NCBI RefSeq assembly: GCF_002056295.1
Contig: NZ_CP020100.1
Coordinates: 62,001-126,000, forward strand
Source of the DNA: Halopseudomonas phragmitis
Lineage (GTDB): Bacteria; Pseudomonadota; Gammaproteobacteria; Pseudomonadales; Pseudomonadaceae
Reading direction: 5' to 3'
Length of the DNA: 64,000 bases
The notes under the pieces are model-generated. The model was not told the origin of the DNA and made no database searches. It saw only the letters and a list, made by a program, of their open reading frames with translations. Of the stretch, positions 20,006 through 29,726 are shown piece by piece (the first letter of the stretch is position 1; each line of letters starts with the position of its first letter). The position numbers were made by a program, and so were the translations under genes.

Positions 20006-22795
20006 ATGAGCGAGATTGGCATCAAGGCCCGCATCCTGTTGATGACCCTGGTCCCGGCCGGGCTTCTGGCAGTGACTCTGGGTGGCTGGTTTGCCTGGCA
20101 ACAGTCGAACCAGTTGGAACGCCAGCTGCTCGAACGCGGACTGATGACCGTCGAGTACCTGCAACGCCCCAGCACCGTGGCCCTGATCCACCAACAGCCC
20201 GAAGAACTGAGTACTCTGCTGAACAACGCCCTCAATCACAGCGATGTCAGAGCCGTCAGCCTGCTCAGCCCCGACCAGCAATTGCTGACCCATGCCGGCC
20301 CACGGATGATCCCCGGCGCACGCACCCTGGCGACCGACGGGCTGGGCGCCGGCACTGGCCTGCAAGTCCGTGCTAGCAGGGCCAGCAGCCGTTTCACCCT
20401 GCCGCTGCTGGCCACCACCGAACTGATTGCACAATTTCCCGATGCCCTGCTGGAAGCCGATCAGTTGCTTGGCTGGCTGGAGGTCGAACTGAGCCACAGC
20501 AGCACCCAGATCCGCCGCTACCAGGGGCTGCTGAGCGCCAGCGCCCTGATTATCATCGGTCTGCTGATTACCGGCGGGGTAGTCAGCACCATGGGCCGAC
20601 GCATCACCGATCCGGTCGGCCAGATCAACGACACCATTGACCGGATCAGCGAAGGCCAACTGGATGTACGCCTGGGCGCTACCGGCAGCCGCGAACTGGA
20701 TGATCTGGCCAATGGCATCAACACCATGGCCCGCACCCTGCAGAGCGCCCAAGGCGAACTGCAGCAGAACATCGACCAAGCCACCGAAGACTTAAGGCAA
20801 ACCCTGGAAACCATCGAAATCCAGAACATCGAGTTGGACATGGCGCGCAAGACTGCTCAAGAAGCCAGCCGGATCAAATCTGAATTCCTGGCCAACATGA
20901 GCCATGAATTGCGCACCCCACTCAACGGCATCCTCGGCTTCAGCAATCTGCTGCAGCGTACCGAACTGAGTCCACGCCAACAGGAATACCTGGATACCAT
21001 TGGCAAGTCGGCCGACAACCTGTTGGCGATCATCAACGAGATCCTCGACTTCTCCAAGATCGAAGCCGGCAAGCTGATTCTCGACAACCTGCCATTCAAC
21101 CTGCGCGACCTGATTCAGGACACCCTGACCATGCTCGCCCCGGCCGCCCATATCAAGGGCCTGGAGTTGGTCAACATCATCTACCGCGACACGCCGTTGG
21201 GGCTGAGCGGCGACCCGCTGCGGCTCAAGCAGATCCTCGCCAACCTGATCAGCAATGCAATCAAGTTCACCCATCAGGGCTCGGTTTGCGTGCGCACCAT
21301 GCTCGAGCAGGAAGACGAGACCCACGCCCTGCTGAGAATCAGCGTGACCGACACCGGCGTTGGCCTGACCAGCGCCGAGCAGAAGTCGCTGTTCCAGGCC
21401 TTCAGTCAGGCCGACAACACCCTGACCAGGCAATCCGGCGGTACCGGTCTGGGGCTGGTGATCGCCAAACGCCTGGTCGAGCAGATGCACGGCGAAATCG
21501 GCCTGCACAGCAAGCCCGGCGAAGGCTCGGAATTCTGGCTGACGCTACGCCTGAACAAATCCAGTCAGGCCGCCGACGACTTACCCGATACACCGCTGGC
21601 GGGCCTCAGTGCCGCACTGATCGAGCCTCAACTGTTAAGCCGTCAGGCGCTGCTGCACGGCCTTGAGGACCTGGGCCTGAACGTTTGCCTGTATGACAGC
21701 CCGCAAGCCCTGGAACAGCAGCTTCAGAGCGGAGCCGAGCCACCGGCTTTGGTGTTGTTAAGCTCGCAGCAACCCAACTGTGGTCCCGGCGAGCCGCTAA
21801 ATCTGGCCCGTGAATGGGCCAAACAGCATGACAGCAAGTACATTCTGCTGACCGAAACCAGCGAGCACCTGCCCGAACTTGATCAATTGGTCGGCTCGCA
21901 ATGCCAGGTCCTTTCCAAACCGGTCTGCCAACGCAAACTGTTCCGCGCCGCCCTGCTGCTGCTACGCCCGCAACCCCAGAACGACCCCGCCGTCAACCAA
22001 CCACGCCAGGAGAGCCTGCTCAAGGTTTTGTGTGTCGACGACAACCCGGCAAACCTGCGCCTGGTCGAAACCTTCCTCAGCGAAATGGGAGCCCAGGTCA
22101 TCACCGCCAGCAGCGGCGAAGAAGCCCTGAGCATTACCGGTGAGCAGCGTATTGATCTGATATTCATGGACGTTCAGATGCCTGGCATGGACGGCCGCCA
22201 GACCACTGCCGAACTGCGTCTGCGCGAAGAGATTGCCGGTTGCGATGCGGTCCCGATAGTTGCCCTGACCGCCCATGCCCTGGCCGAGGAGCGGCGACAA
22301 CTGCTCAAATGTGGCATGAACGACTATCTGAGCAAGCCGATCAGCCCGGAACAGCTGCGCTACTGCGTGCACCGCTGGACCGGCATCATTCTTGACCCGC
22401 TACCCGAAGCACCAGCACGTGATGATGAGCCGCAACCCGAGGCCAGCACCCTGGATGAAGCGCTGCCAGTGCTGGACAACGCCGAAGGCTTGCGCCTGGC
22501 CGCCGGCAAGCTAGATTTGGCCGAAGACATGTTGCACATGCTGATCGGCAGCCTGGCGGATGAACGCCGGCGTATCGAACAGGCACTGCAGCAGGAACAG
22601 CCAGACGCCCTGCTCGAACATGTTCACCGCCTGCATGGCGCTACCCGCTATTGCGGCGTGCCACAATTGCGTAATTGTTGCCAGGCGGCTGAGAATCGAC
22701 TGAAACAGGGGCAGAACTGCCAGGCCGAGATCCACCAACTGCTACAGGCCATCGAGCGACTGCAGGCCTGTCAGGCCGACCTGGAGCAGCGCTGA
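20006..22795 (+). CDS. gacS: hybrid sensor histidine kinase GacS/BarA
   Basis: A 929-residue inner-membrane tripartite kinase that phosphorylates GacA and so drives small RNAs that titrate RsmA/CsrA. Order: TM1 (about 10-32), periplasmic loop, TM2 (about 175-197), HAMP, coiled coil, HisKA with MSHELRTPLNGIL (about 297), HATPase with GTGLGLVIAK (about 487), a degenerate receiver-like segment (about 530-660) lacking a phospho-acceptor Asp, a true receiver with FMDVQMPGMDG (about 720), and C-terminal HPt with HRLHGATRYCG (about 875). GAGAGGTCCC precedes the ATG. The stop codon lies 5 bp before a repeat element. Confidence 0.95.
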   Translation: MSEIGIKARILLMTLVPAGLLAVTLGGWFAWQQSNQLERQLLERGLMTVEYLQRPSTVALIHQQPEELSTLLNNALNHSDVRAVSLLSPDQQLLTHAGPRMIPGARTLATDGLGAGTGLQVRASRASSRFTLPLLATTELIAQFPDALLEADQLLGWLEVELSHSSTQIRRYQGLLSASALIIIGLLITGGVVSTMGRRITDPVGQINDTIDRISEGQLDVRLGATGSRELDDLANGINTMARTLQSAQGELQQNIDQATEDLRQTLETIEIQNIELDMARKTAQEASRIKSEFLANMSHELRTPLNGILGFSNLLQRTELSPRQQEYLDTIGKSADNLLAIINEILDFSKIEAGKLILDNLPFNLRDLIQDTLTMLAPAAHIKGLELVNIIYRDTPLGLSGDPLRLKQILANLISNAIKFTHQGSVCVRTMLEQEDETHALLRISVTDTGVGLTSAEQKSLFQAFSQADNTLTRQSGGTGLGLVIAKRLVEQMHGEIGLHSKPGEGSEFWLTLRLNKSSQAADDLPDTPLAGLSAALIEPQLLSRQALLHGLEDLGLNVCLYDSPQALEQQLQSGAEPPALVLLSSQQPNCGPGEPLNLAREWAKQHDSKYILLTETSEHLPELDQLVGSQCQVLSKPVCQRKLFRAALLLLRPQPQNDPAVNQPRQESLLKVLCVDDNPANLRLVETFLSEMGAQVITASSGEEALSITGEQRIDLIFMDVQMPGMDGRQTTAELRLREEIAGCDAVPIVALTAHALAEERRQLLKCGMNDYLSKPISPEQLRYCVHRWTGIILDPLPEAPARDDEPQPEASTLDEALPVLDNAEGLRLAAGKLDLAEDMLHMLIGSLADERRRIEQALQQEQPDALLEHVHRLHGATRYCGVPQLRNCCQAAENRLKQGQNCQAEIHQLLQAIERLQACQADLEQR

Positions 22796-22800
22796 CCCTA

Positions 22801-22975
22801 GGGAAACACTGATTAAATCAGTTTCGGTGTTGGCCCAATTGTCGCTGACCTGTTCTGGACACGCCGTGAACCCATCCCTGGGGGCTTGACGATGCCCATC
22901 CAGGGCATCGACAGTCCAGAACAGGTCAGCGCCAACCGGGCTGCTGGGCTTGCGTGCAATTAATCAATGTTTCCC
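22801..22975. repeat. MITE-like nested palindromic element, copy A
   Basis: A 175-bp element with terminal inverted repeats GGGAAACACTGATTAA and TTAATCAATGTTTCCC (one mismatch), flanked by TA on both sides. Inside is a long stem (CGCTGACCTGTTCTGGAC with its complement) enclosing two small hairpins: CCCATCCCTGGG, and GATGCCC/GGGCATC with loop ATCCA. It fills the gap between the convergent gacS and acpS; its last base is the G of the acpS TAG stop. Related to the copies at 36567, 42092 and 45085. Confidence 0.85.
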
Positions 22976-23355
22976 TAGCCGGCGGACCACAGCGCAAAAG
23001 CCAGCGCCTGCTCGCGCTCATCACTGAGCGACAGCAGCATGCGTCCGCCGCCGCCCTGCTGTAGCCGGGCCAGCGCCGTGCCGCTCAGCACCACCAGAGG
23101 CGCGCCGTTGGCATCACTGTCGATCTGGATATGCTGCCAGGACATGCCCTTGGCCAGCCCGGTTCCCAAGGCCTTGAGGATCGCTTCCTTGGCAGCGAAG
23201 CGCTTGGCCAGAAACCGCAGCGGCTGGTGATGCGTGGCGTAGCGCTGGAACTCGGCAGGGGTCAGAATGCGCCGGGCAAAGCGCTCACCCTGGCGCGCCA
23301 CCACCGCCTCGATCCGCGCCACCAGCACCAGATCAGTGCCAATCCCGATGATCAT
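22975..23355 (-). CDS. acpS: holo-[acyl-carrier-protein] synthase
   Basis: A 126-residue phosphopantetheinyl transferase converting apo-ACP to holo-ACP for fatty acid synthesis. The N-terminal [15 protein letters not shown] binds Mg2+ via Asp, and [15 protein letters not shown] (about residues 52-66) is the family signature. The ATG overlaps the pdxJ stop by 4 bp (ATGA). It is the last gene of the long algU-to-acpS run. Its TAG stop straddles the edge of repeat copy A: T and A from the flanking dinucleotide, G from the element. Length is normal, so the insertion did not truncate it noticeably. Confidence 0.95.
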   Translation of the reverse strand: MIIGIGTDLVLVARIEAVVARQGERFARRILTPAEFQRYATHHQPLRFLAKRFAAKEAILKALGTGLAKGMSWQHIQIDSDANGAPLVVLSGTALARLQQGGGGRMLLSLSDEREQALAFALWSAG

Positions 23356-24095
23356 CGGCCAGCCGCAGCACTCAGGATCAGCGCCCGCATTTCCCGTACC
23401 GCCTCAGCCAGACCACTGAACAGCGCCCGGGCAATGATTGCATGCCCGATATTCAGCTCATTGATTCCGGGGATAGCCGCAATCGGCTCGACATTGTGAT
23501 AGTGCAGCCCATGCCCGGCATTGACCACCAGACCCAGCTTGCGGGCATAGATCACCCCTTCACGGATGCGCGCCAGCGCCTCGGCCTGCTCAGCCCCCTG
23601 GGTGTCGGCATAGTGGCCGGTATGCAGCTCGATCACAGGCGCCCCAGCCTGCTTGGCCGCCTCAATCTGGCGTGGATCAGCATCGATGAACAGCGACACT
23701 TCGGCGCCCTGGGCAGCCAGTTGCTCGACCGCTTCCTGCACCCGGGCCTGATTGCCCAGTACATCCAACCCACCCTCGGTGGTCAGTTCTTCGCGCCGCT
23801 CGGGCACCAGACACACGTGTTCAGGAGCAATCTCCCGGGCAAACACCAGCATCTCGTCGGTAACCGCTATTTCCAGATTCATCCTGGTCTGCATTACTTC
23901 CTTGAGCAGACGCACATCGCGCTCCTGAATATGCCGGCGATCCTCGCGCAGGTGCACGGTAATACCATCGGCGCCAGCCTGCTCGGCCTCGATTGCCGCC
24001 TGGACCGGGTCGGGGTAACGGGTACCACGCGCCTGACGCAGAGTGGCGATATGGTCGATGTTCACCCCCAACAGCACACGTTGTGGATCAGTCAC
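23352..24095 (-). CDS. pdxJ: pyridoxine 5'-phosphate synthase PdxJ
   Basis: A 247-residue TIM-barrel enzyme condensing 1-deoxyxylulose 5-phosphate and 3-amino-2-oxopropyl phosphate into pyridoxine 5'-phosphate. Motifs are [21 protein letters not shown] (split across residues 9-29) and [16 protein letters not shown] (about 43-58). The start is a GTG at 24095 with AAGGAG 7 nt upstream, much better than an ATG 19 codons earlier that lies inside recO. It overlaps the recO 3' end by 8 bp and acpS by 4 bp. Confidence 0.95.
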   Translation of the reverse strand: MTDPQRVLLGVNIDHIATLRQARGTRYPDPVQAAIEAEQAGADGITVHLREDRRHIQERDVRLLKEVMQTRMNLEIAVTDEMLVFAREIAPEHVCLVPERREELTTEGGLDVLGNQARVQEAVEQLAAQGAEVSLFIDADPRQIEAAKQAGAPVIELHTGHYADTQGAEQAEALARIREGVIYARKLGLVVNAGHGLHYHNVEPIAAIPGINELNIGHAIIARALFSGLAEAVREMRALILSAAAGR

Positions 24096-24798
24096 GGGAA
24101 GACTCCTTGTTGGAAACGGAAAACAGTTGTCGGCTGAGCAGCGGTCGTTCACCCAGATGAACGCCCAGAGCCTGGCGCATCAAACGCTTGGCGGTGCGCA
24201 GAGTCTCGGCGTCACGCCAGTCATCGGCGGCCATGGCCAGCAGCGCCGCCCCCGGCAGTGCCGATGGCGGGACCGGACCCGAGAGCCGTACCAGGCCTTG
24301 CTCGAACTGCCAGTGATAATAACCCTGCGCGTCAACCCTAGTGCCCTCGGCATCCTCGACAAGACTGAAACCATAGCCCAGAACCGCCAGCAGTTGCCAT
24401 TCGAAACGGCGCAGCAACGGCTCGACCGGCTCGGCCTCGGCCAGCGCCTGCAGGCTGTTCTGATAGGCGGCGAACAACAGAGTCTGGGGATCACCGGGAG
24501 TCAGCAGCCGTACCAGCAACTCGTTCAGGTACAAACCACTGAACAGTGCATCGCCCTGAAGCAGGCGATAATGCCCGGCGATCTCGGCCTGCTGCAGGGT
24601 TTTCAGTTCACCGCGCCCGCCCAGGCCGACCAGTAGCGGCACGAACGGTTGAGCAGCATTGCCCTTGCGCGCACTACGCGCGCCACGCCAGACGACTCGC
24701 TGCACCCCCTGATGCAGGGTCAGCAAATCGACCAACGCACTGCTGTCGCGATAGGGCCTGCTGTGCAGGACATAGGCGGGGGTCAGCATAAGGTGCAT
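24088..24798 (-). CDS. recO: DNA repair protein RecO
   Basis: A 236-residue protein of the RecFOR pathway that loads RecA on SSB-coated gaps. An N-terminal OB fold (about residues 1-80, beginning [21 protein letters not shown]) is followed by a helical domain. The bacterial zinc-finger cysteines are absent, as in E. coli RecO. It is placed between era (11 bp upstream) and pdxJ, the standard proteobacterial order. The exact start is uncertain, since a second ATG lies three codons in. Confidence 0.93.
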   Translation of the reverse strand: MHLMLTPAYVLHSRPYRDSSALVDLLTLHQGVQRVVWRGARSARKGNAAQPFVPLLVGLGGRGELKTLQQAEIAGHYRLLQGDALFSGLYLNELLVRLLTPGDPQTLLFAAYQNSLQALAEAEPVEPLLRRFEWQLLAVLGYGFSLVEDAEGTRVDAQGYYHWQFEQGLVRLSGPVPPSALPGAALLAMAADDWRDAETLRTAKRLMRQALGVHLGERPLLSRQLFSVSNKESSRD

Positions 24799-24809
24799 GG
24801 GGCACCCGA

Positions 24810-25706
24810 TCAGTCGAAGCGGTAACCCAGCGAGTTGAGTGCCCGCTCATCATCAGACCAGCCGCGGCGCACCTTGACCCAGAGATTGAGCATAACCTTG
24901 CTGCCGAACAGCTTTTGCATGTCCAGCCGAGCTTCCTGGCCAATCTTCTTCAGTCGTTCCCCACCATCGCCGATGATGATTTTCTTCTGACCATCGCGCT
25001 CGACCAGAATCAACGCGTGAATATGCAGGATCTTGCCTTCTTGCTTGAACTGTTCGACCTCGACCGTAACCTGGTAGGGCACCTCGGCACCGAGTTGACG
25101 CATGACTTTCTCGCGCACCAGTTCGGCCGCCAGAAAACGCGAACTGCGGTCGGTCAACTGGTCATCAGGGTAGAAGTGTTCACTCTCAGGCAAACGTTCG
25201 GCAATCAGTTGCTCGAGATGCCCGATATTGCGCCCGTGCAGCGCCGATACCGGTACCACCTCTGCCTCGGGCAACTGCTCGGTCAACCACTCCAGATGCG
25301 GCAGCAGCGTATTTTTGTCATCCAGCCGATCAACCTTGTTGACCACTATCAGCACCGGGCAGCGCACCTGTTGAATCCGCTCCAACACCATCTGGTCTTC
25401 ATCGGTCCAGCGCAGCCGATCAACCACGAACAGCACCACATCAACATCACGCAGTGCCTGGCTGGCACTCTTGTTCATGTAGCGATTGAGTGCCTTTTCG
25501 TTTTCCTTGTGCAGACCGGGGGTATCGACATAGATCGCCTGTACCGGGCCTTCGGTCTTGATCCCCAGCAGCGTATGTCGGGTGGTCTGCGGCTTGCGCG
25601 AGGTGATCGCCAGCTTCTGCCCTAGGATGTGATTGAGCAGTGTCGACTTGCCTACATTTGGCCGGCCAACAATGGCCACATAGCCACAACGGTTTGCGTC
25701 AGTCAT
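24810..25706 (-). CDS. era: GTPase Era
   Basis: A 298-residue essential GTPase that binds the 3' end of 16S rRNA during 30S maturation. G1 [12 protein letters not shown] (about residues 14-25), G3 DTPG (about 62), G4 NKVD (about 125) and a C-terminal KH domain (about 205-285, with [22 protein letters not shown] in order) are all present. The start overlaps rnc by 8 bp, linking Era synthesis to RNase III, which cuts the rRNA precursor Era acts on. Confidence 0.97.
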   Translation of the reverse strand: MTDANRCGYVAIVGRPNVGKSTLLNHILGQKLAITSRKPQTTRHTLLGIKTEGPVQAIYVDTPGLHKENEKALNRYMNKSASQALRDVDVVLFVVDRLRWTDEDQMVLERIQQVRCPVLIVVNKVDRLDDKNTLLPHLEWLTEQLPEAEVVPVSALHGRNIGHLEQLIAERLPESEHFYPDDQLTDRSSRFLAAELVREKVMRQLGAEVPYQVTVEVEQFKQEGKILHIHALILVERDGQKKIIIGDGGERLKKIGQEARLDMQKLFGSKVMLNLWVKVRRGWSDDERALNSLGYRFD

Positions 25707-26388
25707 CGATTTTCTCCACCCCCAGGGCTAGCAAAGCTTCCTGGGCGGCTTGCTGTTCGGCCAGCCGGCGACTGCTGCCAACCCCGAAAGTACGTTCTGA
25801 TAGCAAGGCAATCTGGCAGTCGACCTTAAAGGTCCGGCAGTGCGCCTCACCGCTACTTTCGATTACCTCGTAACGCGGCAGTTCGCACTGACGCGACTGC
25901 AGGTACTCCTGCAGGCGGGTTTTCGGGTCCTTGTTGTTGTCGATCAGGGTCAGCTCGGCAATGTGTTCCTGCAACCAGTGCAGAATACGCTCGCGCGCGG
26001 TCTCCATCCCGCTATCCAGATAGATGGCTCCGATGATCGCTTCGGTAGCGTCGGCCAGTATCGATTCACGGCGAAAACCACCACTCTTGAGCTCGCCCGA
26101 GCCCAGGCGCAGGTATTCACCCAGCTCGAAGCCCTTGGCCAGCTCAGCCAGGGTCACACCCTTGACCAACCGGGCCCGCAACCTCGACAACTGACCCTCA
26201 CGGGCTTGGGGGAAACGTTGGAACAGCGCCTCGGCGGCGACAAAATTGAGCACCGAGTCACCAAGAAACTCCAGGCGCTCGTTGTTGCGCCCACCGTGAC
26301 TACGGTGGGTCAGGGCCAGAACCAGCAGTTCCTGGTCCTTGAAACTGTACCCTATCTTACGTTCAAGTCGGTCTAGCTTGTTGCTCAC
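25699..26388 (-). CDS. rnc: ribonuclease III
   Basis: A 229-residue double-strand-specific endoribonuclease processing rRNA precursors and some mRNAs. The catalytic signature [19 protein letters not shown] lies at about residues 38-56, a second acidic cluster [15 protein letters not shown] near 115, and a dsRNA-binding domain at about 155-225. It starts with GTG overlapping the stop of the upstream DUF4845 gene by 4 bp (GTGA). In E. coli RNase III autoregulates by cutting its own leader; no such leader hairpin was looked for successfully here. Confidence 0.96.
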   Translation of the reverse strand: MSNKLDRLERKIGYSFKDQELLVLALTHRSHGGRNNERLEFLGDSVLNFVAAEALFQRFPQAREGQLSRLRARLVKGVTLAELAKGFELGEYLRLGSGELKSGGFRRESILADATEAIIGAIYLDSGMETARERILHWLQEHIAELTLIDNNKDPKTRLQEYLQSRQCELPRYEVIESSGEAHCRTFKVDCQIALLSERTFGVGSSRRLAEQQAAQEALLALGVEKIDD

Positions 26389-26762
26389 TTTAAGGGTCTG
26401 ACAATATGGGTTTCATCAAAATGGACCAGCAGGTCCACGGTCTTGAGCAGCGGTGAACGTACCTCGTACTTGATCACGACGGTATAGGCGTCGGTCCCGC
26501 TGGCCGTCACATTGACCGCATCATCCATGCGGATATCGCGAATACTGTTGATCTGCATGCCGCGACTGATGTGGCTATGCATGTCACGCAACGAATTGAT
26601 GCTCAACGAAGGGTCGTCATTCACCGAAGTCACTATCTTGCGCAGGGCGAAATGGTCCATATAGATGGGGATCAGTTTGGCCGCGATTACCAGACCGAAA
26701 ACGATCAGAGCAATGACTGCCAGCCAACCAAAGAATGACATGCCTTTCTGCGAGTGGCGCAT
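26385..26762 (-). CDS. DUF4845 membrane protein
   Basis: A 125-residue protein starting [24 protein letters not shown]: a short basic N-terminus, one membrane helix (about residues 10-32) and a periplasmic or extracytoplasmic domain. The N-terminus resembles a type IV prepilin-like leader, but there is no G/E cleavage context. This small protein is regularly found between lepB and rnc in pseudomonads and relatives; function unknown. The ATG at 26762 is chosen over an upstream ATG (26 codons earlier) that is unlike the family. Confidence 0.85.
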   Translation of the reverse strand: MRHSQKGMSFFGWLAVIALIVFGLVIAAKLIPIYMDHFALRKIVTSVNDDPSLSINSLRDMHSHISRGMQINSIRDIRMDDAVNVTASGTDAYTVVIKYEVRSPLLKTVDLLVHFDETHIVRPLK

Positions 26763-26858
26763 GATGACCTCGTTACGTCCGATGTTGATGTTGTTATCAG
26801 CCTGCCATGGCCATGTAAGCCAGGCAGGCATTCCTTGCAAGGCTGACCGGATCGAAGC

Positions 26859-27737
26859 TCAGTTGATCAGGGCAACGCTGGAAAAACTCGGCAGGTTGCG
26901 CAACTTCGGCTCGGGCCAGTGCATCCAGACCGCGAAGGCCTTGCCTACAATATAGTTGTCGGGAACCATACCCCACAACTCTCGAGGCATATCCGAAGCA
27001 CTCCAGTAACGACTGTCGTTGGAATTGTCACGGTTGTCACCCACCATGAAATAATGCCCCTCAGGCACTACCCACTCGCGTGCGGGCGGCGCCTGCGACA
27101 GACGTTTGTGGCGAATCAGGTGAGTTGTCTCGCCCAACTGCTCCTGGAATACATCGGCTTCGGCAATGGCCTGCAACGGATGTCCGGCCGGCACTTCGTC
27201 ATCGGGCTCGACTCGCAGCAACTCGCGACTGACCGGCTCGCCGTTGACGAACAACTGCTTGTCGGCGTAAGCCACGTGATCGCCAGGCAAACCGACCACC
27301 CGCTTGATGTAGTTGACCCTGGGGTCATTCGGGTAGCGGAACACCATGACATCCCCGCGCTGCGGGTCCCCGATCGGAATCACCTTGGTATCGAGTACCG
27401 GCAGGCGAATACCGTAGGAAAATTTGTTTACCAGGATGAAATCACCAACCTCCAGAGTCGGCTTCATCGAACCGGATGGAATCTGGAACGGCTCGACCAG
27501 AAAAGAGCGCAGCACCAATACCACCGCCAGGACCGGAAAGAACGACTTGGAGTACTCGATCAGCAGTGGCTCCTTGCCCAGCCGCTCTATGGTTTGCGGA
27601 TCGGCAACGTCCACTTCTCTCTGATAGCGCTCCTGCGCACGACGCCGGCCGGGAGCCAGCAGGAGCCGGTCCAGCAGTGCCAGCAATCCCGTGCCGGCAA
27701 CCGCAATGACCAGTATCAGCGGAAAATTGAAATGCAT
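26859..27737 (-). CDS. lepB: signal peptidase I
   Basis: A 292-residue inner-membrane serine protease removing signal peptides from exported proteins. TM1 is at about residues 4-22, TM2 at about 60-78. The nucleophile is in PSGSMKPTLEVGDFILVNKF (about residue 92), the general-base lysine in YIKRVVGLPGD (about 148), and box E is GDNRDNSNDSRYW (about 257). It follows lepA by 20 bp in the conserved lepA-lepB order. Confidence 0.96.
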   Translation of the reverse strand: MHFNFPLILVIAVAGTGLLALLDRLLLAPGRRRAQERYQREVDVADPQTIERLGKEPLLIEYSKSFFPVLAVVLVLRSFLVEPFQIPSGSMKPTLEVGDFILVNKFSYGIRLPVLDTKVIPIGDPQRGDVMVFRYPNDPRVNYIKRVVGLPGDHVAYADKQLFVNGEPVSRELLRVEPDDEVPAGHPLQAIAEADVFQEQLGETTHLIRHKRLSQAPPAREWVVPEGHYFMVGDNRDNSNDSRYWSASDMPRELWGMVPDNYIVGKAFAVWMHWPEPKLRNLPSFSSVALIN

Positions 27738-27757
27738 ATCTGTCCCTGGTTATTGAC

Positions 27758-29557
27758 TTAGCTGTCTACTTTCAACACCGCCAGGAACGCGTCCTGGGGA
27801 ATTTCCACGCTACCTACCTGCTTCATACGTTTCTTACCGGCCTTCTGCTTTTCCAGCAGCTTCTTCTTACGGCTGGCGTCACCGCCGTAACACTTGGCCA
27901 GAACGTTCTTGCGCAGTGCCTTGACTGTCGAGCGGGCAACAATCTGCCCACCGATGGCAGCCTGAATGGCGACATCGAACATCTGCCGCGGAATCAGTTC
28001 CTTCATCTTTTCGACCAATTGCCGGCCTTTGTAGGCAGCATTGTCCCGGTGCACGATCAGCGCCAGAGCATCGACCTTTTCACCATTGATCAGTACATCC
28101 AGACGCACCAGTTTGGCAGCCTGGAAGCGCTCGAAGCTGTAATCGAGCGATGCATAGCCACGGCTGACCGACTTCAACCGATCGAAGAAGTCCAGCACCA
28201 CCTCGTTCATCGGCAGGTCATAGGTGACCTGCACCTGAGTGCCGAGGAACACCATGTCATGCTGCACGCCACGCTTCTCGATACACAAGGTAATCACGCT
28301 GCCCAGGTGATCCTGTGGCACCAGAATATTGGCTCGCACGATCGGCTCACGCATTTCCTCGATCATCGACGGATCAGGCAGATGCGACGGGTTGTCGACG
28401 TAGATCACCTCACCGCCTTTCTTCACCACCTCGAAGACTACGGTTGGCGCCGTGGTGATCAGATCCAGGTCGTACTCGCGCTCCAGACGCTCCTGAATGA
28501 TCTCCATGTGCAGCATGCCAAGGAAACCGATACGGAAACCAAAGCCCAGCGCATCGGAGCTTTCCGGCTCGAACTGCAGCGCCGCATCGTTCAGGGTCAG
28601 CTTCTGCAGTGCTTCGCGGAAATCCTCGAAGTCATCCGAACTGACCGGGAACAGACCAGCATAGACCTGCGGCTTGACCCGCTGAAAACCTGGCAGCGGA
28701 TCGACGTCCGGGGTATTCGACAGAGTCAGGGTGTCGCCCACCGGAGCGCCGTGAATATCCTTGATACCGGCGATGATGAAACCCACCTCGCCAGCCTTGA
28801 GATCAGCGGTTTCAGTATGTTTGGGGTTGAATACACCAACGCTGTCGACCTGATGCACCTTGCCGGTCGATTTGACCAGAACCTTGTCGCCCTTCTTGAT
28901 CCGGCCATGCTTAACCCGTACCAGCGACACGACCCCGAGGTAGTTGTCGAACCAGGAATCAATGATCAGTGCCTGCAGTGGCGCCTCAATCTCACCTTCC
29001 GGGCTGGGAATAGCCTGAATCAGGCGCTCCAGCACATCCTCGACGCCCAGACCGCTCTTGGCCGAACAGGCCACGGCGTCGGTTGCATCGATTCCGATCA
29101 CGCTTTCGATTTCCGCCTTGACCCGCTCCGGCTCAGCCTGGGGCAGGTCGATCTTGTTCAGAACCGGCATCACCTCGAGTCCCTGCTCGATGGCGGTGTA
29201 GCAGTTGGCGACCGACTGCGCCTCCACACCCTGGGCGGCATCCACCACCAGCAGAGCGCCTTCACAGGCCGCCAGCGAGCGGCTGACTTCGTAGTGGAAG
29301 TCAACGTGGCCGGGGGTGTCAATGAAGTTGAGTTGGTAGGTCTTGCCGTCACGCGCGGTGTAATACAGGGTCACGCTGTGAGCCTTGATGGTAATCCCGC
29401 GCTCACGTTCAAGATCCATGGAGTCGAGCACCTGCTCGGCCATTTCCCGCTCGGTCAGGCCACCACAGATCTGGATGAAACGGTCAGCCAGGGTCGATTT
29501 GCCGTGGTCGATGTGGGCAATGATCGAAAAGTTACGAATAAGACTCAGGTCACTCAC
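27758..29557 (-). CDS. lepA: elongation factor 4 (LepA)
   Basis: A 599-residue ribosome-associated translational GTPase. G1 [13 protein letters not shown] (about residue 12), G3 DTPGHVDF (about 78) and G4 NKIDLP (about 131) are visible, and the unique C-terminal domain ends in a basic region [21 protein letters not shown] place the start at the GTG at 29557 ([12 protein letters not shown]), matching the usual family N-terminus; an ATG four codons upstream and another further up are possible. It lies 169 bp after mucD. Confidence 0.95.
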   Translation of the reverse strand: MSDLSLIRNFSIIAHIDHGKSTLADRFIQICGGLTEREMAEQVLDSMDLERERGITIKAHSVTLYYTARDGKTYQLNFIDTPGHVDFHYEVSRSLAACEGALLVVDAAQGVEAQSVANCYTAIEQGLEVMPVLNKIDLPQAEPERVKAEIESVIGIDATDAVACSAKSGLGVEDVLERLIQAIPSPEGEIEAPLQALIIDSWFDNYLGVVSLVRVKHGRIKKGDKVLVKSTGKVHQVDSVGVFNPKHTETADLKAGEVGFIIAGIKDIHGAPVGDTLTLSNTPDVDPLPGFQRVKPQVYAGLFPVSSDDFEDFREALQKLTLNDAALQFEPESSDALGFGFRIGFLGMLHMEIIQERLEREYDLDLITTAPTVVFEVVKKGGEVIYVDNPSHLPDPSMIEEMREPIVRANILVPQDHLGSVITLCIEKRGVQHDMVFLGTQVQVTYDLPMNEVVLDFFDRLKSVSRGYASLDYSFERFQAAKLVRLDVLINGEKVDALALIVHRDNAAYKGRQLVEKMKELIPRQMFDVAIQAAIGGQIVARSTVKALRKNVLAKCYGGDASRKKKLLEKQKAGKKRMKQVGSVEIPQDAFLAVLKVDS

Positions 29558-29726
29558 GGCGCGGTTCATCCAGACTAGATTGCCAGGCATGGCAGTGGGC
29601 GGGGCAGGCTCCCCAAAACAGCCCGCGAGTGTACCTGATTACGCCGTAAGGCGCTATCGCAAGCCCGACCACGGAGCCATATCCGGCGACGGATACAGCA
29701 CCACTGGTCGGCTTGTGGATGACGGC

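Noticed and set aside
22801-22975. Repeat copy A as a simple bidirectional terminator of gacS and acpS
   Set aside because: Same-length copies with the same termini lie in divergent promoter regions, so termination cannot explain the family, though it may be a side effect.
28019-29578. 519-codon plus-strand ORF opposite lepA
   Set aside because: lepA GTPase motifs are clear on the other strand; the ORF is a high-GC shadow.
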